Below the pieces are notes generated by a model. It was given only the letters and a program-made list of their open reading frames with translations. It searched no databases and was not told the DNA's origin. From JBLHKS01 sp047620505 (lineage in GTDB: Bacteria; Verrucomicrobiota; Verrucomicrobiia; Verrucomicrobiales; DEV007): DNA of 40,218 nucleotides. The stretch spans positions 1 to 40,218 of the forward strand of contig JBLHKS010000047.1 of assembly GCA_047620505.1 (NCBI GenBank), written 5' to 3'. The position numbers and the translations under genes were made by a program. Shown here in pieces: positions 8,752 through 17,126 of this stretch (position 1 is the stretch's first letter; each line of letters begins with the position of its first letter).

Positions 8752-8832
8752 ATATCGATCACGACTTCAGCGCGGGCGGTCTTTCGCGTCGACCATCACT
8801 GGTGATCAGACCATCGCGGTCCGCACGCCGAA

Positions 8833-9621
8833 TTAAGGCGAGGCGAGTTCGGTGATTTTCGCGTCGATCGCCTTAACCGTGTTCGCCCAGAGATCGTCGA
8901 TCAACTCATCGACGCTGGCGTTGTCGCTATTCTCGGCTCTCGCCACGCCGTGAGCCAGGATTGTGAGAGTTTTGGTGTCGACGAGGGTCACTGCACAGGA
9001 GGTTTCGCCGCTCTCAAAAGTTGCCTTCGCGCCTCCTTTGGCACTTGGGGCGAAATCTCCGATTTCAGGTTCCACAATCCCGATAAAAGAGGCGACAGCC
9101 ACGATCGAGCCGTTAAACGGGGCTACTACGTCTGCGATTTCTTTCGCTGCTTCCTCGGTAAAGTCTGCGCTTTCTTGATCCTTGCTCCATTCAAGCAAAT
9201 CACGCAGATTCGACGCTTGGTAAGCAGACCCGAAAACCCCTCGCTCTCCGTCAATCAGATCGTAGCGCCAAAGAGTTTTAATCCCTTTACTGTCGACGGC
9301 TTTGGCGATCGCTTGCTCATCGATTGGCGGCCAATCGGAGGTGGAAACCAGCTTGTTAAGACCTGTCAGGACGCGTTCCGCGGATGCGATCTCGGCTGCG
9401 TGATCTTTGAATGCTTTGGCGACTTCCGCCGGAGATTGCGGCTCCATCTGATCGTTCGCTTTGTGAAACTGGATTTTGTCGAATGCAACTTTTCCGCCAA
9501 AGCCCAGAGCGGCCAGGACGATCAGTCCGCCAAAAACCTTCTTTCCCTTGCCGCCGCCGCCTCCGTTACCCGAGACGTATTCGACTTGTTGCTGCTGCTG
9601 CTGCTGATTTTCTTCGCTCAT
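8833..9621 (-). CDS. Single-pass membrane protein with poly-Gln N-terminus
   Basis: A 262-residue protein of unknown function. It begins MSEEN followed by seven glutamines (five CAG then two CAA), a glycine-rich linker (NGGGGGKGKK) and one membrane helix (VFGGLIVLAALGFGGKVAF, about 29-47), so the C-terminal 210 residues are probably outside the cytoplasm. The soluble part is acidic and alternates helix and strand patterns, with no motif I recognise. The Gln run is encoded by a short triplet repeat that could vary in length. It is transcribed away from threonine synthase, with 274 nt between the two starts. Confidence 0.7.
   Translation of the reverse strand: MSEENQQQQQQQVEYVSGNGGGGGKGKKVFGGLIVLAALGFGGKVAFDKIQFHKANDQMEPQSPAEVAKAFKDHAAEIASAERVLTGLNKLVSTSDWPPIDEQAIAKAVDSKGIKTLWRYDLIDGERGVFGSAYQASNLRDLLEWSKDQESADFTEEAAKEIADVVAPFNGSIVAVASFIGIVEPEIGDFAPSAKGGAKATFESGETSCAVTLVDTKTLTILAHGVARAENSDNASVDELIDDLWANTVKAIDAKITELASP
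9590..9606 (-). repeat. CAG triplet tract coding poly-Gln
   Basis: Five consecutive CAG codons (9592-9606 as CTG on the plus strand) followed by CAA CAA code for seven glutamines at residues 6-12 of the 8833-9621 protein. Confidence 0.85.
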
Positions 9622-9895
9622 GCCCGAAGGCTCGGCTCAACCAGGGGGAGACTCAAGCGGTTCGTTTATTATCGAAACAGGGCTCCTGCATAACCGACGA
9701 CGCTCCGGAAATTGCCGTTGATCCGAGCACTGGTTCAGCTCGCCTTGGGCATTCCCGAGAGCGCTACGCGCCTTTCTTGTCCGTCAATTGAGACTTGCTT
9801 AAAGCACTAGTGCATCATCTGGAAACCACGCATAGCGGCACATTTCCGGAGATATTTTTGTGGGCTTCGCGCGTTGCATTCTCCAAGGTAAATTC
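9622..9895. promoter_or_regulatory. Divergent intergenic region
   Basis: This 274-nt gap separates two divergently transcribed genes and must hold both promoters. It contains the perfect 10-bp palindrome GCACTAGTGC (9804-9813), which sits 83 nt upstream of the threonine synthase start and could be an operator. I could not pick convincing -35/-10 pairs. No attenuator leader peptide rich in Thr or Ile codons was seen. Confidence 0.3.
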
Positions 9896-10882
9896 ATGAG
9901 CTTCAGTATCGGACAGGGAAACACACCACTCATTCAAGCGCGTCGGATTGGTGAGGCGGTCGGGCTCAAGCAGCTTTGGCTTAAGCTGGAGGCGACGAAC
10001 CCGAGTGGATCTTACAAGGACCGGTTTGCGGCGGCGGCGGTGGACGGGATGCTGAAGGCGGGGCAGACGGAGTGCATCGCGACGTCGAGCGGCAACACGG
10101 GGGCGGCGTTGGCTGCGTGTTGTGCGGCGGCTCAGATTCGATGCCGGATCGCGGTGGTGGAGGGGGCTCCGGATGCGAAATTGCAGCAAATGCAGGCTTA
10201 TGGGGCGGAGGTTTTTCGGGTGAGGCAGTTCGGGGTGAGCGCATCGGTGTCGAACGATGTTTTCGAGCGCCTGAAGCGATTGGCCGAGGTGCCGAGCGCT
10301 GCGTTGCAGATCAGCGCGTATTCGTGGAGCCCGATCGGGATGGCGGGGGTTGAGTCGATCGGTTCGGAGATTGCCCGCCAGTTGCCGGAGGCGAAGCACA
10401 TTTTCGCGCCAGCGGGTGGGGGTGGCTTAGCGGTGGCGACAGCGCGCGGGACGGAGGGCGTGGCGATTCATGTGGTGCAGCCGGAAGGGAACGACACGAT
10501 CGCGGGGCCGTTGCGCAATGGGTTGGATCATGCGGTTGAGGTCGAGTGCACGAGCGCGATCAGCGGGTTGCAGGTGGCGAGTATCGTGGACGGGCATGAG
10601 GCGGTTCGGGAATGCCGCGAGACTGGCGGAACGGGTCATCCGGTGAGCGATGAATGGATTTGGGAGGTGCAGCAGCTGCTGGCGCGCGATGAGGGCGTTT
10701 TCAGCGAGCCGGCGGGTGCGGTTTCGGTCGCAGGGGCGTTGCAGGCTGCGGCGAATGGCGAGCTGGATCCGGCAGAACCGGTGGTGTGTCTGGTGACCGG
10801 GTCGGGGTTCAAGGACGCGGCGTCGATCGAGCGGATGACGGCTTCTGATTCGTGTCGGCTGATCGATGCGAGCGAGATTTGA
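9896..10882 (+). CDS. thrC: Threonine synthase-like PLP enzyme
   Basis: A 328-residue fold-type II pyridoxal-phosphate enzyme. Threonine synthase converts O-phosphohomoserine to threonine in the cytoplasm. The PLP lysine is K41 in SGSYKDRF, preceded by the family motif GNTPLI near the N-terminus; the substrate-binding SSGNTGAA and the phosphate-binding glycine loop APAGGGGLA are present, and the C-terminal VTGSGFKD is characteristic of threonine synthase. I start at ATG 9896, which has AAGG seven bases upstream; GTG 9860 adds 12 residues without homology. A threonine dehydratase or cysteine synthase paralogue is possible but less likely given the C-terminus. G-ending codons (GGG, GCG) are more frequent here than in neighbouring genes. 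Confidence 0.75.
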   Translation: MSFSIGQGNTPLIQARRIGEAVGLKQLWLKLEATNPSGSYKDRFAAAAVDGMLKAGQTECIATSSGNTGAALAACCAAAQIRCRIAVVEGAPDAKLQQMQAYGAEVFRVRQFGVSASVSNDVFERLKRLAEVPSAALQISAYSWSPIGMAGVESIGSEIARQLPEAKHIFAPAGGGGLAVATARGTEGVAIHVVQPEGNDTIAGPLRNGLDHAVEVECTSAISGLQVASIVDGHEAVRECRETGGTGHPVSDEWIWEVQQLLARDEGVFSEPAGAVSVAGALQAAANGELDPAEPVVCLVTGSGFKDAASIERMTASDSCRLIDASEI

Positions 10883-10926
10883 AGGCGGCGGGTTGCGCTG
10901 GCGAATCGAGTGGGCCAAGTTGGGCC

Positions 10927-12051
10927 GTGCGCTGCCGTAATCAGCTTTTTAAAGCCGTTTTGAGTTGCCTGTTTCTGCTGATGTCAGGGACGGTTTCTTC
11001 TTGGGCTCATGAAACCGATCATGTCTCGGCACGGGCGGTTTTTGAGCGAAACGGCGACTATCTAATCGAGCTGGTTCTCAAGATTGTCGAATCTGCGGAC
11101 CCTGCGCTTAACGATGAGATTTCGCCGGAGGAGGCGGCGCTGAGCTACTTGAAGGAGGCGATCGCGCTGAAGATTGATGAGGAGGAGTTCAGGCCGGAGT
11201 TCAGCGAGCTGAAGAGGGCGGACGTCGAGGTTAGTGAGGGGGAGACGATTCTTTACACTCAGGTCGAGGGGACGGTGCCGAATGGGGCTGATCTGTTTTT
11301 CGTCCGTGTTCTGCCCACGGCTCAGGTCGCGGTCTGGATGATCGTGATCAAGGATGGGAAGCCGGATCGTCGCTCTCACGTGATGTATCCGGGCGAGTAT
11401 AGTAAGCCGATCGATCTGCGGTTCATGACCGACGAGATCATCTACGCAGATCCTTTTGCGGCGGCACCGAGCTTCAAGGACGGCGCGTGGGCGGGAATGG
11501 CCGGGCTGGTCTTCGGGCCATCGCCACCCACCGCCAAGGAGGGCGTTTCCCTGCCAGGGCGAGGTGGCCATGCAGCGGTTTTGCTTTTTACGATCCTCCT
11601 TTTCGGTTTGAATCTACGCCAGTCGATTGAGCAGCTGGCGACGGTGATGGTGGCGGCTCTGCTAGGGCATTCGATCGCGATGCAGTTCGATCTGCGGATC
11701 CCGGATGGGCTGGCTGAACTGGTTTTGGGTGTGGCAGTGCTGGGAATCGCCGTTGACAATCTGATGCGGAATCGCTGGGGCTGGGGTCGACACGCGCCGA
11801 TCGCTGTAGCGGCGATTCTTGCGGGGGCTTGCAGTCGGCAGATCATGTTTGAGACCGAAGGCGCGGCCTTGTCAGGGTTTTATTTCGGCGGGGCGGTAGC
11901 TGTGGCAGCTGTGTTTATCGCATTCTGGTTAGCGGCGAGCACTTTCTGGAAACGACCGTGGTATCGGCATCAGCTGATCATTCCGTGTAGTTTTCTGGTC
12001 GCCGGGATTGGGGCGTTCTGGGTTTTCAGCGCCACGATTTCATTCTTTTAA
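10927..12051 (+). CDS. HupE/UreJ-like membrane protein
   Basis: A protein of about 374 residues with a signal peptide (MRCRNQLFKAVLSCLFLLMS, cleavage near SSWA-HE), an extracytoplasmic domain of about 190 residues, and six C-terminal hydrophobic helices. The second helix carries LLGHSIAM, resembling the conserved His-Ser of the HupE/UreJ_2 family, whose members are proposed nickel/cobalt transporters. The His-Glu directly after the signal cleavage site also fits that family. I favour GTG 10927 because it places the signal peptide at the N-terminus; the longest frame starts at GTG 10852 inside thrC. Substrate is not deducible, and no urease or hydrogenase genes are nearby. Confidence 0.55.
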   Translation: MRCRNQLFKAVLSCLFLLMSGTVSSWAHETDHVSARAVFERNGDYLIELVLKIVESADPALNDEISPEEAALSYLKEAIALKIDEEEFRPEFSELKRADVEVSEGETILYTQVEGTVPNGADLFFVRVLPTAQVAVWMIVIKDGKPDRRSHVMYPGEYSKPIDLRFMTDEIIYADPFAAAPSFKDGAWAGMAGLVFGPSPPTAKEGVSLPGRGGHAAVLLFTILLFGLNLRQSIEQLATVMVAALLGHSIAMQFDLRIPDGLAELVLGVAVLGIAVDNLMRNRWGWGRHAPIAVAAILAGACSRQIMFETEGAALSGFYFGGAVAVAAVFIAFWLAASTFWKRPWYRHQLIIPCSFLVAGIGAFWVFSATISFF

Positions 12052-12069
12052 ACGTTCGGTTTTCGACGA

Positions 12070-12915
12070 TTGACCCCAGTAGCTGCTGTGCCCCTGATCC
12101 CGATCATTCTCATCGTTTGCCTCTTCCTCGGCGTGACCGCTTGGCTTGTGACTCGGCCCGCGAGACTGAGAAAGCAGCGCGCTGATTTGATGGCGAAACC
12201 GATTCCGAAAGAGTGGAACGGGTATCTCAATAAGCGGATGGCTTGGTATTCGCGTTTGCCGGCTGAGATTCGAAGTCAGCTGCTTCAACACGCTCAGGTT
12301 TTGATTGCTGAGAATCAGTGGGAGACCTGCGGCGGGCTTGAGGAGGTGACCGATGAGATGGTGGTGCTCGTCTCGGTCCAAGCGGCTTTGCTGCTCGTGG
12401 GGCGGGATGATCACGGCTTTTTTCCGCTGTTGCGGTCCGTCCTGATTTACCCAAGTGCCTACACCGATTCCGGGCAGCGCACCTTTGATCTTCGCGAGGA
12501 TCAAGACCGGCATCGGCTCGGTGAAAGCTGGACGAGTGGCTCGGTCGTTCTCGCCTGGGACGAAGTTTTGCGAGGGGCGGCTGGCGCTCACGACGGAACG
12601 AATCTGGTGCTGCATGAGTTCGCTCACCAGCTTGATCAGGCGGACGGAAGCAGCGATGGCGCTCCGGTTCTGGATGACCTCGAAGGCTACGACGACTGGC
12701 AGCGAGTCTTTCGCGAGCACTACGAAGAGTTAGTCGAGGACGTGAACGAGGATCGCCCTGCGTTGATGGATGACTACGGAGCTGAGAACCCGGCTGAGTT
12801 TTTCGCGGTAGCTACCGAGACCTTTTTCGAGCGTCCACAGCGGATGAAGCGCGAGGCAGCCGATCTCTACGAAGAGTTAAGGGATTTCTACGGGCTGGAT
12901 CCAGCCGCTTGGTGA
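12070..12915 (+). CDS. MtfA-type zinc peptidase (M90), membrane-anchored
   Basis: A 281-residue zinc-dependent peptidase of the MtfA (YeeI) family. The catalytic motif is HEFAHQLD (182-189) with E183 as base; E243 in the PAEFFAVATETFF segment is the likely third zinc ligand. E. coli MtfA is cytosolic, binds the Mlc repressor and has aminopeptidase activity; this protein has an added N-terminal membrane helix (about 7-27). No Mlc homologue is in the window, so its partner is unknown. Start is TTG 12070 or GTG 12088; neither has a good ribosome site. A one-mismatch palindrome (AGTAGCTGCT, 12078-12087) covers the start region. The 3' end overlaps the convergent CBS gene by 28 nt. Confidence 0.85.
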   Translation: MTPVAAVPLIPIILIVCLFLGVTAWLVTRPARLRKQRADLMAKPIPKEWNGYLNKRMAWYSRLPAEIRSQLLQHAQVLIAENQWETCGGLEEVTDEMVVLVSVQAALLLVGRDDHGFFPLLRSVLIYPSAYTDSGQRTFDLREDQDRHRLGESWTSGSVVLAWDEVLRGAAGAHDGTNLVLHEFAHQLDQADGSSDGAPVLDDLEGYDDWQRVFREHYEELVEDVNEDRPALMDDYGAENPAEFFAVATETFFERPQRMKREAADLYEELRDFYGLDPAAW

Positions 12916-13880
12916 TTTTCACGTCCGCTAAGCATCAGTGCTTGGACGATGTCGTAGGAACTGATGATTCCGAGAGGGCGGCCCTTTTGGCTTACGACGA
13001 CGGCCAGTTCGACACGACTTTTCTGGAGACGTTGCAGAACGCTGATCGCAGGTTCCGCTGGACCGACTCGGACAAGGCCTCGAACGAAATCGCTGACCTG
13101 GCCGCCCGTCTGATTTCCCGACTTCAGCACTTCGAAAACGCGGACCTGACCAACAAAGTCGCCGTTGGGGGACATGACCGGAAACTGGTCGTAATCCGTT
13201 TGTTGGGTCAGCTGGAGCACCGTTTCCAAGGGCATGTCGAGCGGGATCGCGGTGACTTTGTTGAGCGGAGCCATCAGGTCGTGCGCGGTGACCGTTTCGA
13301 AATCGAGAACGTGCTGGATCAACGCGGTTTCATCCGGCTCGAGAGCCCCGGTCCGCTGGATCGCGTCGGTCTGCATCCGGAAAGCTTCGCGGCCTCGATC
13401 CAGGGCGGCTGTCGACTCATCGGAAGGGGTCCGGAGTGAGGGGAAAATCGCTCCCAGCGGCCGCGCGACCAGGTCGAGCACGCGGAGGAGCGGCAAGAAC
13501 CGGATGAGCATTCGAAATGGAAAATGAGAGAAGAGAGATTTCGGTAGGAGCTCGCCGAGAATGATGTGGCCGGGTAGGAGCAAGGCTAACGCGATGGCAT
13601 AGCCCCATGGGCCGAAATGGTTAGCGAGAATGATGCTGATGAGAGCAAAAAGGACGACGCTGAAGGCGTTATTCAAGATCAGGATCGCCGCCAGCAGCTG
13701 CTCGCGGCGATCGATCAGTCCAGCGAGCGTCATCGCCTTGAGACTGCCGCGTCGGGCTTCGAATCGGAGCCGCGCGCGCTCGATCGTGAGGCAGGCCGAT
13801 TCGAGGCCGGACAGGATAAAGGAAAACAGCAGCAGCCCGGCTGCCAACGGCCATCCCCAGGTTGTGATCCAGGCGATCAT
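12888..13880 (-). CDS. CNNM/CBS-domain membrane protein (short form)
   Basis: A 330-residue integral membrane protein with an N-terminal DUF21/CNNM domain (about 1-150; hydrophobic stretches near 10-30, 62-85, 90-110) and a CBS pair (about 200-320). CNNM/CorC proteins are associated with magnesium or other cation efflux and resistance. The C-terminal CorC_HlyC domain is missing, unlike in the neighbour. ATG 13880 overlaps the upstream stop (ATGA), so this and the next gene are a coupled pair that may work as a heteromer. It contains an AGCAGCTGCT palindrome (13693-13702) read as Glu-Gln-Leu-Leu. The tip of the first helix has SGLESACLTIERAR, matching the family's G-x-E-x-A motif. Confidence 0.85.
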   Translation of the reverse strand: MIAWITTWGWPLAAGLLLFSFILSGLESACLTIERARLRFEARRGSLKAMTLAGLIDRREQLLAAILILNNAFSVVLFALISIILANHFGPWGYAIALALLLPGHIILGELLPKSLFSHFPFRMLIRFLPLLRVLDLVARPLGAIFPSLRTPSDESTAALDRGREAFRMQTDAIQRTGALEPDETALIQHVLDFETVTAHDLMAPLNKVTAIPLDMPLETVLQLTQQTDYDQFPVMSPNGDFVGQVRVFEVLKSGNQTGGQVSDFVRGLVRVGPAEPAISVLQRLQKSRVELAVVVSQKGRPLGIISSYDIVQALMLSGRENHQAAGSSP

Positions 13881-15124
13881 TTTGGTGGCACCTCCCTGAC
13901 GCGTTCGACGTAGAGCTCTTCGACCCGACGAGATCCGATCCGCAAAACCTTCGCCCTGACCTGCCCAAGCGAAATGACTTCATTCCGTTTGGGGAGATGG
14001 CCTAGTTCGTTAAAAACCAGCCCGCCGATCGTATCGAGACCCTCGTGCTCGAGATCGACGCCGAGCGCCTCGCCCAACTCATCGAGCCGAGCCGATCCCT
14101 TCGCCAGAACCCGGTCGTAGGCCAGAAACTGAAATTCAAGATCCTCCTGAGCAGTCTCCGGAGTGGCCTCGCCGATGATCTCCTCGATGACTTCCGCGTG
14201 AGTCAGGATTCCTTCCGTCCCGCCATACTCGTCGAGCACGATCACTAACGAATGCGGTTCGCTGAGGTAATCCCGGAAGGCGGTTAGCGCCATCATCGTT
14301 TCCGGAACGAAAACCGGTGGGTCGATCGCGTTTTCAATCGGCTCCAACTCGTTTTGCTGGAGAAACCGGCGCACGTCGAGGGTTCCGGTGATCGTATCCA
14401 GCGACTGACTGTAAATCGGGATTTTCCAAGCGTCCGTATTCGCGATTTCCGCCAGCAGCTGCTCGCGGCTGAGTTCGCCGGGCAGCGCGAATGCGTCTCT
14501 GCGCGGAGTCATGCAATCCTTGGCGGTTTTGTTGCCGAGTTTGACGATCTCCGAAATAATTTCGCTCTCGCCGGCTTCGAGCGAGCCCTCTTCCCGGTGG
14601 AGTTCGACTAACGCGTCAAATTCGTCTTCGCTCGCCTTCTCTCCGGTTTTTTTGGAGCGCGAAACGAAGATTCCTTCCAGCCGCTTCGTTAGTTTCAGTG
14701 CGGAGCGGCTCAGCGGACCGAGCAGCTTCGAGACGACGAGAAATGGAGTCGAAAACCAGCTGAGAAACAGCGCCGGCTGGGCAAGCGCAAAGAATTTTGG
14801 AACGACGTCGCCAACCAGGATGATCGCGAAGAGCAGCCCGATGACCGCTGCGTGAGGGTAGGGAAACCAGTTGGCCTCTCGGATTCCGTAAAGGCCGAGA
14901 ATGATGACCCCAAGATTCAGCGAAGCGCCGAGAAGCAGGATCGTAACCCGGCTGCTTTCCGATCTCCGAAACAGCAATCGGAGTTTCGCACGTAGACCGC
15001 GATCGCGACCGGCGAGGCCCGATTCATGATGCGGTTGAATCGCGAACAGCGCGGTCTCGATCCCGGAGACGATCGCGCTGATCGCCAACAGGACCGCTAC
15101 AAGGAAAATGAGAAACGCGCTCAG
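13877..15124 (-). CDS. CNNM/CBS/CorC_HlyC transporter-like protein
   Basis: A protein of about 415 residues with DUF21 membrane domain, CBS pair and C-terminal CorC_HlyC domain, the full layout of the hemolysin-C/CorC family linked to Mg/Co efflux. The first usable standard start (TTG 15088) would cut the first membrane helix in half. Reading upstream to CTG 15124 gives SAFLIFLVAVLLAISAIVSG, a complete helix ending in the family motif SGIETALFA, with GGAG 11 nt before the CTG. I therefore extend to the CTG, which directly follows the stop of the upstream gene. An AGCAGCTGCT palindrome (14454-14463) again encodes Glu-Gln-Leu-Leu. The start choice is inference; the family call is firm. Confidence 0.8.
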   Translation of the reverse strand: MSAFLIFLVAVLLAISAIVSGIETALFAIQPHHESGLAGRDRGLRAKLRLLFRRSESSRVTILLLGASLNLGVIILGLYGIREANWFPYPHAAVIGLLFAIILVGDVVPKFFALAQPALFLSWFSTPFLVVSKLLGPLSRSALKLTKRLEGIFVSRSKKTGEKASEDEFDALVELHREEGSLEAGESEIISEIVKLGNKTAKDCMTPRRDAFALPGELSREQLLAEIANTDAWKIPIYSQSLDTITGTLDVRRFLQQNELEPIENAIDPPVFVPETMMALTAFRDYLSEPHSLVIVLDEYGGTEGILTHAEVIEEIIGEATPETAQEDLEFQFLAYDRVLAKGSARLDELGEALGVDLEHEGLDTIGGLVFNELGHLPKRNEVISLGQVRAKVLRIGSRRVEELYVERVREVPPK

Positions 15125-15142
15125 AGCTGTCGAATCTCCAGA

Positions 15143-16276
15143 TCACTCACCGGATGGCGGCGGAGGGACCGGGAGAACGTCTGCGTCGGAAGCCCGCATC
15201 ACAGGCTTCGCGGCTTCTGTCAACTTCGGCAGGGGTGGTCCGAGGTAATTCGGATTCGTCGTCGTTTCGACGGGTGCCTGGACTTTTCTCGGAACGTCAG
15301 TTGCGGGAATCACGAGATTCGGATCAACGCCTTTGATCACAGCGAGCCGCTCTTTTGCCGCAGCGTAGGTGCCATTTGGCCCCAAGTTGTCAGGTTCGAT
15401 CTTCTGATAATAGATTGCAGCAGCGCGAAGGTTGTCTTTCCCTTCGTAGAAGCGGCCGATGTTGAAATTCTGCTCCTGCTCCTTGTCCTGGAGACGTCCG
15501 AGTTCGGCTCTGACTTCGGCGGCTTTCGGATGCTCCGGATGATTTCCAACGAAGTCTTCACCGACTAACATGGAGTCAACGACGCCCTGCAGGTCCTGGC
15601 CGACCTGTTCATTTCGGATTTGAGTGATCGCGTAACGCGCCTCAGCGGCATATTCCGTATCGCCGTATTCGTCGATCACCAGCTGAAATGCGCCGATCGC
15701 CTTGGCTTCGTCGCCCGCATCAAGCTGAAGGTTGGCGATGCTGAAATACGAGAGCGGGGCAAATTTGCTGTAGGGTGCGTTGGCGGCGACCTGCTGAAAC
15801 ATTTCGATGTTTCGCGAATTCTGAGTCTTCACTTTCATCCCGAGGAACGAGCCTGACTTGGCGTTCATCGAATGCTGAGCGATCTCGAACTGGCGCTTCA
15901 CGGCTTCTCCGAAAAGGTCGCTCTGCTTGTAATTATTGATGAAAGTCTGGTAGGCATCGAAAGCCTTCAGGTTGTCTCCGTCGGCTTCGCGTTCGAGACC
16001 GATTTCAAAGGCCGCTGCCGAGGCGAGACTGGTTAGCGGGTAGGCTTTGATCAGCTTTTCGAAGCCATCTCGGGCCTTATCGTGGCGACCTGCGAACGAA
16101 AGTTGTCGCGCAGCATCAAATGCCTGACGGGCGGCGGCTTCCTGGGCGTTCAGCTCATCGGCAGCTGGAGCCTCGGTAATTTTGTCTTTTTCAAAAAGAC
16201 CGAGAACGGCGTAGCTCGGCGAGGCAACACAAAGTGCGGCACCTGCTGAAATGAAAAGTTTAGTTCGGATTCTCAT
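15143..16276 (-). CDS. Secreted TPR protein, BamD-like
   Basis: A protein of about 377 residues with a Sec signal (MRIRTKLFISAGAALCVASP, cleavage after SYA) and repeated helix pairs of tetratricopeptide type (about 50-300), for example FDAARQLSFAGRHDKARDGF and the SYFSIANLQLDAGDEAKAIG region. A proline-rich tail ends in PVPPPPSGE. The arrangement resembles BamD, which helps insert outer-membrane proteins, but no lipobox is present: the signal ends in SYA rather than a lipidated Cys. The longest frame starts at ATG 16327, but its first 17 residues do not look like a signal, so ATG 16276 is preferred. It is followed by the CNNM genes after about 18 nt. Confidence 0.65.
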   Translation of the reverse strand: MRIRTKLFISAGAALCVASPSYAVLGLFEKDKITEAPAADELNAQEAAARQAFDAARQLSFAGRHDKARDGFEKLIKAYPLTSLASAAAFEIGLEREADGDNLKAFDAYQTFINNYKQSDLFGEAVKRQFEIAQHSMNAKSGSFLGMKVKTQNSRNIEMFQQVAANAPYSKFAPLSYFSIANLQLDAGDEAKAIGAFQLVIDEYGDTEYAAEARYAITQIRNEQVGQDLQGVVDSMLVGEDFVGNHPEHPKAAEVRAELGRLQDKEQEQNFNIGRFYEGKDNLRAAAIYYQKIEPDNLGPNGTYAAAKERLAVIKGVDPNLVIPATDVPRKVQAPVETTTNPNYLGPPLPKLTEAAKPVMRASDADVLPVPPPPSGE

Positions 16277-16484
16277 GGCGGTTGTTGTCGGGATGTTCGG
16301 TTGAAACCGGCGATAGAGGCCAATCATTCGGGTATTTAGAACGAATTCAAGCCAATTCGCGGCTCATGTGGCGCGGCCAATCGTCGGATCTTGGTCGAAA
16401 TGCGGACCGATTGCTAGTTTTTTTTAGAGTTGATCAGTAGCTGCTGCTCCTCTACCGAAAGGCCGATTTTTTGGGATTTTGGAG
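16277..16484. promoter_or_regulatory. Divergent region upstream of tmk
   Basis: The region between the TPR gene and tmk holds both promoters. It contains an uninterrupted T tract (16419-16426) and a one-mismatch iterated palindrome, AGTAGCTGCT, at 16436-16445, about 40 nt upstream of tmk. No clear -35/-10 pair or other structure was found. Confidence 0.3.
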
Positions 16485-17126
16485 ATGGAAACGGGAATTT
16501 TTGTCAGTTTTGAAGGCTCGGAGGGCTGCGGGAAGTCAACGCAGATCAACCTTTTGCGTCAATTGATCGAGTCGGCGGGCCGTCGCTGTGAAGTGACGCG
16601 CGAACCGGGAGGAACGAAGCTGGGTGAGGTCATTCGGCATCTTCTGAAGCACGCGCCGGAGGGCGATGGGATGACGCCGGAGTCCGAATTGCTGCTGTTC
16701 GCCGCGAGTCGTGCCCAGCTTGTAAGGGAGAAAATTCAGCCCTGGCTTGAGGCCGGGGTTTCGGTGATCGCGGATCGGTTTCTCGATTCGACCGTCGTTT
16801 ATCAGGGGATTGCGCGCGGACTGGACCTCGACGCGGTTCGCAGCATCAATGCGTTTGCCGTAGGAAGCTGTCTGCCGGACCTGACCTTCGTGCTCGACAT
16901 GGACGCGGGCAACGCTTTCGAGCGAGCAGCTGCTAGGAGTGAAAAACCGGATCGCATGGAGAGCGAGGCCCTCAGTTTCTACGAAAAAGTTCGCCAGGGC
17001 TACCTTGATCTGGCCGCCGCCGAGCCGGATCGCTTCGTCGTCCTTGACGCGGGCGCTTCCATCGAGACCATTGCCGAGCAGATTGAATCGACCCTGACAA
17101 ACCGCTATAATGGCTTTCCTCGTTGA
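16485..17126 (+). CDS. tmk: Thymidylate kinase
   Basis: A 213-residue kinase that phosphorylates dTMP to dTDP. It shows the P-loop GSEGCGKST (11-19), the TREPGGTKLGE segment with the dTMP-contacting arginine, the DRFLDSTVVYQG motif that binds the base and magnesium, and the LID region around RAAARSEKPDRME. Length is normal for the family. ATG 16485 is preferred over TTG 16479; GGGA lies eight bases upstream. The end overlaps holB by 17 nt, a pairing found in many bacteria. An AGCAGCTGCT palindrome (16925-16934) is read as Ala-Ala-Ala. Confidence 0.95.
   Translation: METGIFVSFEGSEGCGKSTQINLLRQLIESAGRRCEVTREPGGTKLGEVIRHLLKHAPEGDGMTPESELLLFAASRAQLVREKIQPWLEAGVSVIADRFLDSTVVYQGIARGLDLDAVRSINAFAVGSCLPDLTFVLDMDAGNAFERAAARSEKPDRMESEALSFYEKVRQGYLDLAAAEPDRFVVLDAGASIETIAEQIESTLTNRYNGFPR

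Noticed and set aside
9590..9606. Triplet repeat as a copy of the iterated palindrome
   Set aside because: It is a one-direction CAG run in a poly-Gln tract and lacks the central CAGCTG.
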